DNA from: an uncultured Rivibacter sp.
GTDB lineage: Bacteria > Pseudomonadota > Gammaproteobacteria > Burkholderiales > Burkholderiaceae
Reading direction: 5' to 3'
Length of the DNA stretch: 60,135 nt
Assembly: GCA_946481025.1 (NCBI GenBank)
Contig: CAMLNA010000011.1
Coordinates: forward strand, 1-60,135
Below are positions 19,475 to 29,061 of this stretch, piece after piece (the first letter of the stretch is position 1; each line of letters opens with the position of its first letter). A program made the position numbers and the translations under genes. Under the pieces are notes generated by a model. It was not told the DNA's origin. It saw only the letters and a program-made list of their open reading frames with translations, and searched no databases.

Positions 19475-21127
19475 ATGGACACGATTCGGTACACATTTGG
19501 CAGGCGTGATTGGCTGCTCGCTGCCTCGGCGCTGGCATTAACGCCCGGGGCATGGGCAAAGCCTCTCGCATCGACAGGTCTGAAGGTGCCGCTGAGCCAA
19601 TTCCTCACTGAGCCCGGGACCGACGACACCGAGGCGTTCGTGGCGGCCCTGAAGGCAGCCGTGGGCGGCACGCTCATCGTGCCCGCCATCGAATTGACGC
19701 TGCGGCCGGTGATGGTGCCGTCGAACGTGCGCATCGAACTGGCCGCTGGCACCGTGCTCAAGGCCAAGTCGGGCTTCGGCCCCAATGACCGACTGCTCAA
19801 CATCACCAACGCATCGAACGTCACGATCATCGGCAATGGCGCAACGGTGCGGATGTCCAAGTCGGAATACAAGGAAGGTGAGCAGCGCCATGGGGTGTTC
19901 ATCTTCGGCAGCTCCAACGTGCAGATCCACGACCTTGTGTCGCGCGACAGCGGTGGCGATGGCTTCTACATCGGCCGCTCGGGCAAGCCGGGAACCCATA
20001 GCCGGCGCGTCCTGCTCAACAATTGCCGCGCCATCAACAACCGGCGGCAGGGTCTCTCCATCGTTTCCGGGGAAGACATAGAGGTGCGCGGCGGCATCTA
20101 TGAATCGACGGGCGGCACGGCGCCCCAGTACGGCGTTGACGTCGAGCCCAACAACGGCGATGACGTCATCCGCAACGTTCGCCTTCTCGGTGTCCGGACC
20201 CGAAACAACCAGGGAGGCGGGTTGTATATCGCGCTCCAGGGTGCTGCCAACCGCCCCAATGTCAGCGTGAGTGTCGAAGTGATCGACTTCACCTCGGAAA
20301 ATGACGGCTTGTCATCAGGCTGGGGTTGCGCGGGCATACGGGTCGCGGGGTTCGGCGGCGGAGCATGGGAGAACGCGGTTGGCGGCCAGGTGAAAATCCG
20401 CAACGCAAGGATCCTGAATCCAGGACACTGCGGCATTCGAGTCGACCGATGGGATGCTGACCGTTCCCCGCTGGTCCAGATCGACGATGTGGAGGTCTTG
20501 AATCCGGGCTCAGCGCCCGGGAGCGCGCATGCGAGCACGAGCGCTCCTGAAGAGCGATGCGGCCTGATCATCTGGGCCTCACATCTGGGCGGCGCAAACT
20601 TCGGCAATCTGCAAGCCAGCCGGATTCGCGTGCGCGACACGCGCGATCCGCAGTACACCTACAGCGCGGTGTACATCTCCCGCACACCGGGCCAGAGCGG
20701 CGTGGGTCATGCGGCCCGCATCACGTTGCGCGACTGCGTCGGCGTCGGGCTCAAGCCCACCAGCGGACGGGGGCACCTGGTAGCCGCCACCGACCTCGAC
20801 GAATCGAGCGTCGAATATTCCACCGAGCAGGTGGCGAGCGACGTCCCGGCCGACGACGTCGTGGCGACCCGCTCGCTGGCCGGCTACACGATCACACAGG
20901 CCTCGGGCGCCGCGATCCGCCTGCCGCCCCAGGCCACGAATCGCGGCCTGACGTGGTCGTTCCGGCCGGTGGGCAACGGCGCGCAGCTCAGGCTCCGCCC
21001 CGACCCATCGGATCGACTCAACGTCCCGGTCGACGCGACGGGCGACCTTGTGGTGCGGCCCTCGAAGCAGGGCCTGCGCGTGCGCATGGACCCGCAGGCC
21101 GGCCTCGTTTCCACGCAGACGCGCTGA
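19475..21127 (+). CDS. secreted right-handed parallel beta-helix protein
   Basis: 550 residues from ATG 19475, chosen because GAGG at 19465-19468 is then correctly spaced; ATG 19469 is also in frame. The N-terminus has a twin Arg (GRRDWLL) and a hydrophobic stretch ending in GAWA, suggesting Tat or Sec export. The body is a series of beta-helix coils (NVTIIGNG, NVQIHDLVSRDSGGDGFYIG, VEVRG-type rungs, CGIRVDRW), as in polysaccharide lyases, hydrolases and AlgG-type epimerases. A C-terminal beta domain runs from about residue 450. The likely substrate is the polysaccharide made here; lyase, epimerase or scaffold cannot be decided. Confidence 0.75.
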   Translation: MDTIRYTFGRRDWLLAASALALTPGAWAKPLASTGLKVPLSQFLTEPGTDDTEAFVAALKAAVGGTLIVPAIELTLRPVMVPSNVRIELAAGTVLKAKSGFGPNDRLLNITNASNVTIIGNGATVRMSKSEYKEGEQRHGVFIFGSSNVQIHDLVSRDSGGDGFYIGRSGKPGTHSRRVLLNNCRAINNRRQGLSIVSGEDIEVRGGIYESTGGTAPQYGVDVEPNNGDDVIRNVRLLGVRTRNNQGGGLYIALQGAANRPNVSVSVEVIDFTSENDGLSSGWGCAGIRVAGFGGGAWENAVGGQVKIRNARILNPGHCGIRVDRWDADRSPLVQIDDVEVLNPGSAPGSAHASTSAPEERCGLIIWASHLGGANFGNLQASRIRVRDTRDPQYTYSAVYISRTPGQSGVGHAARITLRDCVGVGLKPTSGRGHLVAATDLDESSVEYSTEQVASDVPADDVVATRSLAGYTITQASGAAIRLPPQATNRGLTWSFRPVGNGAQLRLRPDPSDRLNVPVDATGDLVVRPSKQGLRVRMDPQAGLVSTQTR

Positions 21128-21144
21128 GGCCGGAGCGGGCCTTC

Positions 21145-22998
21145 TCAGGCCGAAAACTCCGGCACCAGCGCACGCAGCCGGTCGCGAATGACGAGGTCGC
21201 CGTGCTCACGCGCGGCACTCGCCAGCCACTCGCCGACGTCGCCGAGCGCGGCCCCCTGGTTCAGCCGCGCGATGCGCAGCCGGGGGTGCTGCGTCGGCAA
21301 GGTGCTGTCGGCATCGGCCAGCAGCTCCTCATACAGTTTCTCCCCCGGCCGCAGGCCCGAGAAGGTGATCGAGATCTCGTCCACCGCATGCCCCGCCATG
21401 CGGATCATGTCCCGCGCCAGGTCCACGATCTTCACCGGCTCGCCCATGTCGAGCACATACACCTGCCCGGTCTCACCAATCGCCGCGGCCTGCAGCACCA
21501 GCCGCGCCGCCTCGGGAATCGTCATGAAGTAGCGGGTGATATCCGGATGCGTCACCGTCACCGGACCACCCTTGGCGATCTGCTCCTTGAACTTCGGGAT
21601 CACGCTGCCGCTGGAGCCCAGCACGTTGCCGAAGCGCACCGCCATGAAGCGGGTTCTGAAGCCCCCCTGCGCAGCGAGTTGCGATATGGCGATCTCGGCC
21701 GCGCGCTTGCTGGCACCCATCACGTTGGTCGGGTTCACCGCCTTGTCGGTGCTGATGAGCACGAAGCGCTCCACGCCCGCCTCGCCCGCCGCCTTGGCCG
21801 CCAGGTAGGTCCCCAGCGTGTTGTTGCGCAGGGCCGCCCAGGCGTTTTCGTCTTCCATGAGCGGCACATGCTTGTACGCGGCCGCGTGGAACACCACCTG
21901 CGGCTTGTAGCGCCCGAAGGTGAGGCGCAGGTGCTCGGCGTCCTTCACGTCGCCGATCAGCCGCACCAGCGGCACGTGCGGGAAGTTCTCGCTCAACTCC
22001 TGCTCGATGGAGTACAGCGCGAACTCGCTCAGCTCATAGAGCACGATCCTGCCCGGCCCATAGCGAGCCACCTGCCTGCACAGCTCGCTGCCAATGGAGC
22101 CCCCGGCGCCGGTGATCAGCACTGTCTTGCCGCCCAGCGTGCCGGAGATTCCACCCTCGTCCAGCACCACGGGCTCACGTCCCAGCAGGTCTTCAGGCTC
22201 GATGTCCCGCACATTGGCCACCTTGCGGCCTTCGCGCAGTTCTTCGGCCGACGGCACGGTGAGCACCGGCAGATGCGTCTGCGCCGCCAGGTCGAGCGCG
22301 CGCCGGCGCTCGCTGCCCTTGGCCGACGGCATGGCCACCACCACGTGGGTGATGCCATGCAGCGCGGCCCAGTGCGTGGCCGAGTCGAGCGGCCCCAGCA
22401 CCGGCACGCCGTTCACCCGCGCCCCGCGCTTGGCCGGGTCATCGTCGAGCAGGCCCACGACCGCCCATCCCTGGTGCTGGACGCCGACGATCAGCAACCG
22501 GGCCGCGTCACCCGCCCCCATCACCAGCGCGCGACGGGTTTCCTGGGAGCTTCCGGTGATGCGCCCCCGCATGTGTTCGTAGAGCATGCGATAGGCGATA
22601 CGCACCATGCACAGGCCCATCAGGCTCACCACTGGGTGCAGCGCCAGCACCGCCCGGGGCACCTTCGTGAGCTGTCCCATCAGCACCACCACAGCGCCCA
22701 CGACACCGGCAATGAAGCACGCCATGGTGAGCCGCTTCACCTCGCCGAAACCGGAGAACCGCCACATCCCCTTGGGCACGCCGAGCAGGATGAACACCAG
22801 CAGGTACAGCGCCACGAGCCCCAGCAGCACCCAGCCGTCATACCCGGGCCGCGCGCTCACCCAGCGCTCGAAGCCCAGGCGGAACAGGTAGGTGATGTTC
22901 CAAGCGGCCGCAATCACGCATGCGTCGAGCAGCAGCGACAAGGGCTGTCGCCAGGGGCGGATGCGGGTGAGAAAGCTGTCGAGCTGTTGCCAGGCCAT
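21145..22998 (-). CDS. wbpM: nucleotide-sugar 4,6-dehydratase, WbpM/FlaA1/CapD family (membrane form)
   Basis: 617 residues. The first 140 residues hold about four membrane helices, then a first Rossmann domain (ALVMGAGDAARLL) and a second one with ITGAGGSIGSE near residues 294-304. The catalytic region reads NVMGASKR, with Met in place of the usual Tyr of YxxxK, a hallmark of WbpM-type dehydratases. The enzyme makes UDP-4-keto-6-deoxy-HexNAc. The aminotransferase and the initiating transferase lie just upstream on the same strand, an arrangement of the bacillosamine or QuiNAc4N/FucNAc4N type. It is the last gene of the minus-strand half, 17 bases from the convergent beta-helix gene. Confidence 0.9.
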   Translation of the reverse strand: MAWQQLDSFLTRIRPWRQPLSLLLDACVIAAAWNITYLFRLGFERWVSARPGYDGWVLLGLVALYLLVFILLGVPKGMWRFSGFGEVKRLTMACFIAGVVGAVVVLMGQLTKVPRAVLALHPVVSLMGLCMVRIAYRMLYEHMRGRITGSSQETRRALVMGAGDAARLLIVGVQHQGWAVVGLLDDDPAKRGARVNGVPVLGPLDSATHWAALHGITHVVVAMPSAKGSERRRALDLAAQTHLPVLTVPSAEELREGRKVANVRDIEPEDLLGREPVVLDEGGISGTLGGKTVLITGAGGSIGSELCRQVARYGPGRIVLYELSEFALYSIEQELSENFPHVPLVRLIGDVKDAEHLRLTFGRYKPQVVFHAAAYKHVPLMEDENAWAALRNNTLGTYLAAKAAGEAGVERFVLISTDKAVNPTNVMGASKRAAEIAISQLAAQGGFRTRFMAVRFGNVLGSSGSVIPKFKEQIAKGGPVTVTHPDITRYFMTIPEAARLVLQAAAIGETGQVYVLDMGEPVKIVDLARDMIRMAGHAVDEISITFSGLRPGEKLYEELLADADSTLPTQHPRLRIARLNQGAALGDVGEWLASAAREHGDLVIRDRLRALVPEFSA

Positions 22999-23013
22999 GG
23001 GTCTTCTTGGGGG

Positions 23014-23610
23014 TCAACCGCTCACGAGCGTCTTGAGGGTGAGTCCGATGATGCGCAGGTCGGTGGCGATCGACGCCTCGTCCACGTACTGCGCCGCATA
23101 ACGCAGCTTCTGGGGCATCACCACCTCGACGTACTCGCGCTCGGGGTCGACCGCCTTGGCGAGCAGCTCGCTTTCGCGGCGGAATTCCAGCGAGGCGAGG
23201 TCGGTGATGCCCGGCCGCACAGACAGCACCTTCTCGCGCAAGGCGGCCGGGTACTGCGCCACGTAGCGCGGCACCTCCGGCCGAGGCCCCACCAGGCTCA
23301 TGTCGCCGCGCAGCACGTCGATGAACTGCGGCAGTTCGTCGAGCTTGCTGTGGCGCAGCCATTGCCCGGCCCGGGTGATGCGCGGGTCCGCCCCCACGGT
23401 GATCTGCCGATGCGCCAGGGCTTCGTCGCTCACCATCGTGCGGAACTTGTGGATGCGAAAGAGCCGCCCGTTGCGCCCCACCCTTTCCTGGCGAAAGAAC
23501 ACCGGGCCCGGTGAGTCGAGCTTGATCCACGCGGCAATGGCCGCGAACAGCGGCAGCAGCACGAGCAGACCGATGCCCGCCAGCAACAGGTCCATCAATC
23601 GCTTGGCCAT
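23014..23610 (-). CDS. initiating phosphoglycosyltransferase, PglC-type sugar transferase
   Basis: 198 residues, the size of small monotopic PglC-like enzymes rather than the large WbaP/WcaJ forms. One N-terminal hydrophobic re-entrant segment (LMDLLLAGIGLLVLLPLF) is followed by PVFFRQERVG, KFRTM, LDELPQF and DMSLVGPRPE, the standard bacterial sugar transferase signature. It transfers a sugar-1-phosphate to undecaprenyl phosphate, starting the repeat unit. The substrate is probably the 4-amino- or acylamino-4,6-dideoxy-HexNAc made by the flanking dehydratase and aminotransferase. The start at 23610 gives the normal N-terminus; the frame stays open upstream only as a shadow of the next gene. 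Confidence 0.9.
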   Translation of the reverse strand: MAKRLMDLLLAGIGLLVLLPLFAAIAAWIKLDSPGPVFFRQERVGRNGRLFRIHKFRTMVSDEALAHRQITVGADPRITRAGQWLRHSKLDELPQFIDVLRGDMSLVGPRPEVPRYVAQYPAALREKVLSVRPGITDLASLEFRRESELLAKAVDPEREYVEVVMPQKLRYAAQYVDEASIATDLRIIGLTLKTLVSG

Positions 23611-23621
23611 CGGCTTGCAGG

Positions 23622-24782
23622 TCAGACGGCCAGGGCCTCGCGTGCGGCCGCGGCCACGCGCTCCACGTCCGTGCCGGTCATGCGGGTGTACAGCGGCAGG
23701 CTCACCATGCGCTCGTACGCCTGCTGGCTGCGCGGAAACTGCTCGGGCGACAAGCCGTAGCGGTCGCGCCAGTACGGGTGCAGGTGCAGCGGGATGTAGT
23801 GCACGCTGCAGCCGATGCCGGCGGCGAACAGCTTCTCGATGAAGACATCGCGCGAGACCGCGGCGCCATCGGCCAGCCGCACGACATAGAGGTGCCACGA
23901 GTGCACGTCGCCTTCGGCCGGTTTCGGCGGCAGCACCAGCGGCAGGCCGCTCAGGGCCTCGTCGTAGCGGGCGGCCAGCTCGGCGCGCTTGCGCTGGAAG
24001 GCCTGCGCCCGCTTGAGCTGCTGCAGGCCCAGCGCGGCGGCGATGTCCGTCAGGTTGTACTTGAACCCCGGTGCCACGATCTCGTAGTACCAGCTCGGCA
24101 CCTTGGCGGTGAAGCGGTCGAACGCATCGCGGTTCATGCCATGCAGCCGCATCACCTTGGCCCGCTTCGCGAGCTCTGGGTCTCGCGTGACCAGCATGCC
24201 GCCCTCGCCGGTGGTGATGGTCTTGTTGGCGTAGAAGCTGAACACCGTGGCATCGCTTTGCAGCGTGCCCACCAGCCGGCCCGCCACCGTGGTGGGCAGC
24301 GCGTGCGCGGCGTCTTCCACCACCTTGAGGCCATGCTTGCGGGCAATCGCCAGGATGGCCGGCATGTCGGCCGCAAGGCCCGCGTAGTGCACCGGCACGA
24401 TGCACCTGGTACGCGGCGTGATGGCCGCTTCCACGGCCTTGGGGTCGATGTTCAGCGTCGCGGGGTCGATGTCGACCAGCTTCACGTCGGCGCCGAGGTA
24501 GCGCACCACCTCGGCGGTGGCCGTGAACGTGTGCGTGGTGGTGATCACCTCGTCGCCCGGGCCGATGCCCAGCGCCTCGAGGGCGAGGTGCAGCCCAGCG
24601 GTGGCCGAGTTGACGGCAACGGACTCGAGCGACGGGTCGCCGAGGAACTCGGTGAACGCCTGCTCGAAGCGCCTGGCCTTCGGGCCGGTGGTCACCCAGC
24701 CGGATTTCAGGGTGTCCACCACTTCGGCGATCTCTTCGTCACCGATCTCGGGCAGGGCAAAGGGAAGAAAGGGTTGGCTCAT
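23622..24782 (-). CDS. DegT/DnrJ/EryC1/StrS aminotransferase (UDP-4-keto-6-deoxy-HexNAc aminotransferase candidate)
   Basis: 386 residues. PLP markers are EDAAHALP and the Schiff-base Lys187 in [15 protein letters not shown], with [17 protein letters not shown] near the N-terminus. It resembles PglE/PseC-like enzymes and, placed between a PglC-type transferase and the WbpM-type dehydratase, probably aminates C4 of the 4-keto sugar. The start at 24782 (MSQPFLPF) is chosen because DegT proteins begin shortly before PxIGDEEI. The upstream methyltransferase ends 11 bases away. Confidence 0.88.
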   Translation of the reverse strand: MSQPFLPFALPEIGDEEIAEVVDTLKSGWVTTGPKARRFEQAFTEFLGDPSLESVAVNSATAGLHLALEALGIGPGDEVITTTHTFTATAEVVRYLGADVKLVDIDPATLNIDPKAVEAAITPRTRCIVPVHYAGLAADMPAILAIARKHGLKVVEDAAHALPTTVAGRLVGTLQSDATVFSFYANKTITTGEGGMLVTRDPELAKRAKVMRLHGMNRDAFDRFTAKVPSWYYEIVAPGFKYNLTDIAAALGLQQLKRAQAFQRKRAELAARYDEALSGLPLVLPPKPAEGDVHSWHLYVVRLADGAAVSRDVFIEKLFAAGIGCSVHYIPLHLHPYWRDRYGLSPEQFPRSQQAYERMVSLPLYTRMTGTDVERVAAAAREALAV

Positions 24783-24793
24783 GTCGAGTCGAT

Positions 24794-25501
24794 TCACAGG
24801 GGCTTGCCGATCCAGCAGAGCACGTGGGTGCGCAACAGCGGCACGGCATTGGCGGCAGTGTAGAGCGCGGGGTGCACACGGCACAGCGCACGGGCCAGCG
24901 GCGGGGCCAGCGTGACGCGCTGCGCGCGCAACAGCCCCTGGGGGAAGAGCTCGCGCACGCGCGAAAGCCGCACGCCGCGCACGTCGGGGTTGCGAGGGTT
25001 GTCGAAGGTGAAGTCGTACCAGAGCACGCCGCCGCCCGGTTTGACCCAGCGCCACATCGCGCCGGCCAGGGCCTGCTGGAAGCCGGCGTCGAGCAGCGAA
25101 GAGAACACGGTGGCCTGCAGCACGACGTCCTGGCTTGCGGGCTCGATGCCGGCGGTCGACGCATCGCCGAGATGCAGTGTCACTGCCTCGGGCAGCACGG
25201 CGAGCGCCTGCGCATGCCGCTGCGGCAGCAGCTCGATGCCGGTGAGATGCTGCGGCATGAACCCGAAGCGCAGCAGCTCCAGGAGGTTGGCACCGGCGCC
25301 GCAGCCCACTTCGGTGGCGCGGCGCACCGACAGGTCGTGCCAGCCCAGCGACGCGAACAGCCGCAGCATCGCCCGCTGACGCTCCTGCACCGTCTGCCAG
25401 ACGTCGGGCTTGAGCAGGCTGTAGCGGTCGGCGGACACCCCGCCGCGGCGCGCATAGCGTTCCGCGACGGCGCGGGTTTCGTCGTGGTGCTGGTCGCTCA
25501 T
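24794..25501 (-). CDS. class I SAM-dependent methyltransferase
   Basis: 235 residues. Motif I is [15 protein letters not shown] and motif II-like is [11 protein letters not shown], followed by LHLGDAST and the post-motif strand [13 protein letters not shown]. This is a Rossmann-fold methyltransferase, probably modifying a sugar hydroxyl or capping the chain end of the polysaccharide. The target is not predictable. The start at 25501 overlaps the stop of the upstream glycosyltransferase gene (ATGA). Confidence 0.83.
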   Translation of the reverse strand: MSDQHHDETRAVAERYARRGGVSADRYSLLKPDVWQTVQERQRAMLRLFASLGWHDLSVRRATEVGCGAGANLLELLRFGFMPQHLTGIELLPQRHAQALAVLPEAVTLHLGDASTAGIEPASQDVVLQATVFSSLLDAGFQQALAGAMWRWVKPGGGVLWYDFTFDNPRNPDVRGVRLSRVRELFPQGLLRAQRVTLAPPLARALCRVHPALYTAANAVPLLRTHVLCWIGKPL

Positions 25502-26733
25502 GCCTTCGCTCCGCACGCCTGCAGGAAGCGCCGCGCCAGCACAGGGTAGGTGTGGTGTGCCAGCACGAAGGCCCGGCCGCGTTCGCCCATGGTGCGGCGT
25601 TCATCGACGCTCAAGGCTGCGAGGCTGCGCAAGCCATCGGCCACCGCCTGCGGCGACTCGGGCGGCACCGTCAAGCCGCAGCCCGCCTCGGCCACCGGGT
25701 CGTTGCCCGCCTCCACCGAATGCAGCACCGGCACCGAAGCCATCATGTAGTCCATGAGTTTGTTGGGCGCGATGCCGAAGCGGTAGATCGGCACGCGCTG
25801 CCAGCCGATGTAGGCAAGGTCGATGGCGGCGAGAAAGCTCGGGATCTGGGCCTTGGGAATGGGCGGCAACAGGGTCACGTTGCCGAGCCCTTCGTTCTGC
25901 ACGCGCTGCGCGAGCCGCTGCTTCTCATGACCGTCGCCCACCATCACGATCTGCACCGGCTCGCCGCGCAGCAGCGCCGCCGCGTCGAGCAGCGTGTCCA
26001 GCGCGTTGGGCAGGCCGTGCGAGCCGGCATAGCCCACCACGGTGCGGCCGGCGTCGCGTGCAGCGCGCAGCGCGGCTGCCACCTCGGAGCGCAGCGGCTG
26101 CGGCTCGCCCTGCCACTCGTCGAGCGTGATGCCGTTGGGCACGATGGCGAGCTTGTGCAGCGCCAGCCCGCGGGAGACCATGTAGTCGTGCACCTTGGGC
26201 AGCATCGACACGACCACGTCGGCCGTACGGTAGGCGGTGTCCTCCGCGTACTGGCACAGCATGATGAAAGGGTGCCACCTCGACATGCCCGACAACTCGA
26301 TCGGCGACAGCGGCCACAGGTCGTGCACCTCGAACACCAGCGTGGCACCCGCCTTGCGCGCCAGGCGCCGCGCCACCCAGATGTCCATCGGGTAGGTGCT
26401 GGAGGCGATCACAAGGTCGGGCCTTCTGTCGCGCACCAGGGTGTCGGCCGCAGCCCACACCTGGCGCAGGAAGGCCCAGATGTTCTTCACGCGGCCCAGG
26501 CCGTTGCCCTGGTAGGCCGGCGCCGGGAACCATCGGTATTCGATGCCGTCGATGGCCTCGGCCTTCGGCTCACTGCCCACCTCCGGCTGGCGCGCCCGCA
26601 CGTGCGAGTAGCTGGCGGCCACCATCGTCACTTGGTGCCCGGCGCGCACCCACTCGCGCGCCAGGTAGTACGGCCGGTACTCCATGCCGAGTGCGGGGCT
26701 GCCGGCGTAGTGGTTGAGGTAGAGGATCTTCAT
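25498..26733 (-). CDS. glycosyltransferase family 4, WbuB-like
   Basis: 411 residues. The N-terminus [23 protein letters not shown] and the C-terminal [19 protein letters not shown] are those of WbuB/WcaI-type GT4 enzymes, some of which transfer amino-dideoxy sugars. HDLWPLSP and [13 protein letters not shown] mark the linker and donor domain. The acceptor is probably the lipid-linked first sugar. Its start faces the plus-strand Uma2 gene across 59 bases, so a promoter for this minus-strand group may lie there, although no clear element is visible. Confidence 0.87.
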   Translation of the reverse strand: MKILYLNHYAGSPALGMEYRPYYLAREWVRAGHQVTMVAASYSHVRARQPEVGSEPKAEAIDGIEYRWFPAPAYQGNGLGRVKNIWAFLRQVWAAADTLVRDRRPDLVIASSTYPMDIWVARRLARKAGATLVFEVHDLWPLSPIELSGMSRWHPFIMLCQYAEDTAYRTADVVVSMLPKVHDYMVSRGLALHKLAIVPNGITLDEWQGEPQPLRSEVAAALRAARDAGRTVVGYAGSHGLPNALDTLLDAAALLRGEPVQIVMVGDGHEKQRLAQRVQNEGLGNVTLLPPIPKAQIPSFLAAIDLAYIGWQRVPIYRFGIAPNKLMDYMMASVPVLHSVEAGNDPVAEAGCGLTVPPESPQAVADGLRSLAALSVDERRTMGERGRAFVLAHHTYPVLARRFLQACGAKA

Positions 26734-26792
26734 GCGCGCCACGCGGGCAGGCGGCCCATAATCTGCGGGTTGCTGCAGCGCAAGAGGATGCG

Positions 26793-27386
26793 ATGGGACA
26801 CGCCGCACGTGTGGCCGTGATGACGGCCGAGGAGTTCCTGGCCTGGGAAGCCACGCAGGCCGAGCGCCACGACTTCGTCAACGGCGAAGTGTTTGCCATG
26901 GCGGGCGCGGAAGACCGGCACGTCACGGCAACAGGGAACGCCTACATGGCCCTGCGCCAGCACCTCGCCGGCACGCCCTGCCGCACCTTCATGGCCGACA
27001 TGAAGGTCGAGGCCGCCGCCGGCCACAGCTTCTTCTACCCCGACGTGGTGGTCACCTGCAGCGAGGCCGACCGCGCCAGCCCGCTGGTCAAGCGCGAGCC
27101 TGTGCTCGTCGTGGAAGTGCTGTCGCCCAGCACCGCGGCCTACGACCGCGGCGAGAAGTTTGCGCATTACCGGCAGATCGCCACGCTGAAGGAGCTGGCG
27201 TTCGTCGACCTGGACACCCGCCGCACCGACGTCTACCGCCGTGGTGCGGATGGCCTGTGGGTGCTGCACCCGTTCGACGCGGGCGACGACGTGCAGCTCG
27301 CCTCGGTGGAACTGAAGATCACCGCCGCGGCGCTGTTCGCCGAGGTGGACGAAACACCATCGTCCGCCGCTACGCAGGCCGGTTGA
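26793..27386 (+). CDS. Uma2-family (DUF820) putative PD-(D/E)XK nuclease
   Basis: 197 residues. The family layout is visible: MTAEEFLAWEA, RHDFVNGEVFAMAG, then YPDVVV, VEVLSPST and YDRGEKFAHYRQI. Asp and Glu in PDVVV and VEVLSPST are the presumed metal ligands of the restriction-endonuclease-like fold. No activity is established for most Uma2 proteins, though many bacteria carry scattered copies. It lies alone on the plus strand inside the minus-strand polysaccharide genes, ending 5 bases from a convergent stop, which suggests an insertion. The in-frame ATG at 26820 is an alternative start. Confidence 0.87.
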   Translation: MGHAARVAVMTAEEFLAWEATQAERHDFVNGEVFAMAGAEDRHVTATGNAYMALRQHLAGTPCRTFMADMKVEAAAGHSFFYPDVVVTCSEADRASPLVKREPVLVVEVLSPSTAAYDRGEKFAHYRQIATLKELAFVDLDTRRTDVYRRGADGLWVLHPFDAGDDVQLASVELKITAAALFAEVDETPSSAATQAG

Positions 27387-27391
27387 CGGCT

Positions 27392-28468
27392 TCATGCGGC
27401 CTCGCGCAGGCGGGCCAGCAGCCGGGCGATGGCCGGGGCGAACAGCCCGTGCTGCTGCACCCAGGCCCGGTTGTCCTTCGCAATGACCGAGGCTCCGGCC
27501 AGCAGCGCCTCAAGCTGAGGCAGCGCCGGCACCTCCGCGTCGCGCACGATGAGGCCATTGCGCCCCGGTTCCACCAGTTCGCGGTTGGCCGGCAGGTCCG
27601 ACAGCAGCGGGATGCAGCCGTGGCCCATTGCCTCGAGCACCGACACGGCCACCGAGTCGCTTTCGGGCAGGCTCAGGTACCACTGGGCGCGGGCATAGTG
27701 GCGCTCCTGCTCGGCCGCCGCGAGCCGCCCCACGAACTGCACCCGGCCGGCCAAGCCCTGCGCCTGCACCCAGGCTTCGAGCGCAGCACGCAGCGAGCCG
27801 TCATTGGCCACCACCAGCCTCGCGGCCGGCTGCGCGGCTGCCACCGCGGCAAACGCTTCGAGCACACGTTGCGGGCGGTACAGCGGCTCCAGCCCGCGGT
27901 TGGCATAGAACAGCCACGGCTGCTTGCCGGGCGAAGGCGGCGGCAGGCGCTCGAGGCCGAACGGGAAGACCATGACCTCCTTCGCGCCGAGTTCGCGCAT
28001 GCGATGTGCCATGTGCTGCGAGTCGCTCGTGGACAGGTCACAGGCCTGCAGCACCTGGCGGGTGAGCCAGCGGTACACGCCATGCCGTTGCGGCGTGAGC
28101 AGGATGTCGCTGCCCCAGGCCGACCCGACCAGGCGGCCGCGCAGCCGCCAACCGCGTCGCGCCGCCCAGGCCAGCGTGCCGTGCGAAGTGAGGTAGTGCG
28201 GGTTGATCCAGTCGGCGTCGGCCCGCTGCAGGAAGCGCCCGAGTGCAGGCAGCTTGAGCATCAGGCCGAAGTTGTCGCCCGCGTGGGCCGGCTCGGCGCC
28301 CAGCGCGAGCTGCCGGTGCAGCGGCAGCAGCGTGGCGAACTCCGGCAGGAAGTTGCGGCTGGAGGCCACCCAGAGCTCCACATGCGGCTGCAGCGCGCGG
28401 GCCCACTTCAGCAGATGCGGACTCTCGCCGTCGCCGACCAGGGCGTAGCGCAGGCGGGTGTTGGCCAT
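27392..28468 (-). CDS. glycosyltransferase family 4
   Basis: 358 residues. Recognisable parts are YALVGDGESPHLLKWARAL, INPHYLTSHG, VGSAWGSDILL, WLFYANRGLEPLYRP, VVANDGSLRAAL and the donor motif ESDSVAVSVLEAMGHGC with ExxxxxxxE-like spacing. The GSD string after the linker is typical of GT4 proteins in polysaccharide loci. The donor sugar is unknown. The start ATG at 28468 overlaps the stop of the acyltransferase gene (ATGA). Confidence 0.83.
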   Translation of the reverse strand: MANTRLRYALVGDGESPHLLKWARALQPHVELWVASSRNFLPEFATLLPLHRQLALGAEPAHAGDNFGLMLKLPALGRFLQRADADWINPHYLTSHGTLAWAARRGWRLRGRLVGSAWGSDILLTPQRHGVYRWLTRQVLQACDLSTSDSQHMAHRMRELGAKEVMVFPFGLERLPPPSPGKQPWLFYANRGLEPLYRPQRVLEAFAAVAAAQPAARLVVANDGSLRAALEAWVQAQGLAGRVQFVGRLAAAEQERHYARAQWYLSLPESDSVAVSVLEAMGHGCIPLLSDLPANRELVEPGRNGLIVRDAEVPALPQLEALLAGASVIAKDNRAWVQQHGLFAPAIARLLARLREAA

Positions 28469-29061
28469 CAGCGCTCCCCGGCCCATTCGTCGTAGAGCGC
28501 GCGCAGCTCGGGGTGCCGCGCCAGCAGGGCCTCGTCCTTGGCCCGCGAATCGCCCACCACCAGCGCCGGGCTGCCGGCCAGCACGGCGAAGTCAGGGAAC
28601 TCGCCCCGCACCACGCTGCCCGCCCTCACGATGGTGCCGCGCCCGAGCCAGGACCCGGCTTCGATGACCGAGTGCGGGCCGATGAAGCTGTAGGCACCGA
28701 TGCGCACCGGCCCGGCCACCCAGCCGGGAGGGTTGGGGCCGGCGCCACCGGTCGCATACGCACGGCCCAGCAGGCGCATCGCGCGGTGCGAGCTGTGCGT
28801 GACGATGGCGACATGGCTCGTGATCTGCACCCCCTCTTCGAGCGTGACGCCGCCGCTGGCCTCGATGTAGTTGAACGGGCCGATGTAGACGTGGTCGGCC
28901 AGCACGAGGCGCTCTTCATGCTCGATGAAGGTGGAGGCCGAGATGCGTGCGTGCGGCAGCAGCCTGCCCTGCGAGCCTTCGCCGAAGACCATGCGAAACA
29001 GCAGCCCGCGCGCGAGGCGGCGGCGCCAGCGGTTGAGGGTCGCCCGCAGCGAGACGTTCAC
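28468..29061 (-). CDS. left-handed beta-helix acyltransferase (WcaF/LacA-type)
   Basis: 197 residues with a GTG start at 29061 that overlaps the flippase stop (GTGA). Hexapeptide-type repeats are seen in VYIGPFNYIEAS, VQITSHVAIVTHSSH, VRIGAYSFIGPHSVIEAG and TIVRAGSVVRG, ending with the usual FAVLAGSPALVVG. It likely transfers an acetyl or other acyl group to a sugar of this polysaccharide, either before polymerisation or as the acyl step for the 4-amino sugar. The exact acceptor cannot be read. Confidence 0.82.
   Translation of the reverse strand: MNVSLRATLNRWRRRLARGLLFRMVFGEGSQGRLLPHARISASTFIEHEERLVLADHVYIGPFNYIEASGGVTLEEGVQITSHVAIVTHSSHRAMRLLGRAYATGGAGPNPPGWVAGPVRIGAYSFIGPHSVIEAGSWLGRGTIVRAGSVVRGEFPDFAVLAGSPALVVGDSRAKDEALLARHPELRALYDEWAGER

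Noticed and set aside
20557..23514. A 985-codon plus-strand open frame across the WbpM-type gene
   Set aside because: It runs antisense to three real minus-strand genes and its translation has no recognisable fold.
26793..27386. Uma2 gene as part of a transposon
   Set aside because: No terminal inverted repeats, target duplication or transposase are visible on either side.
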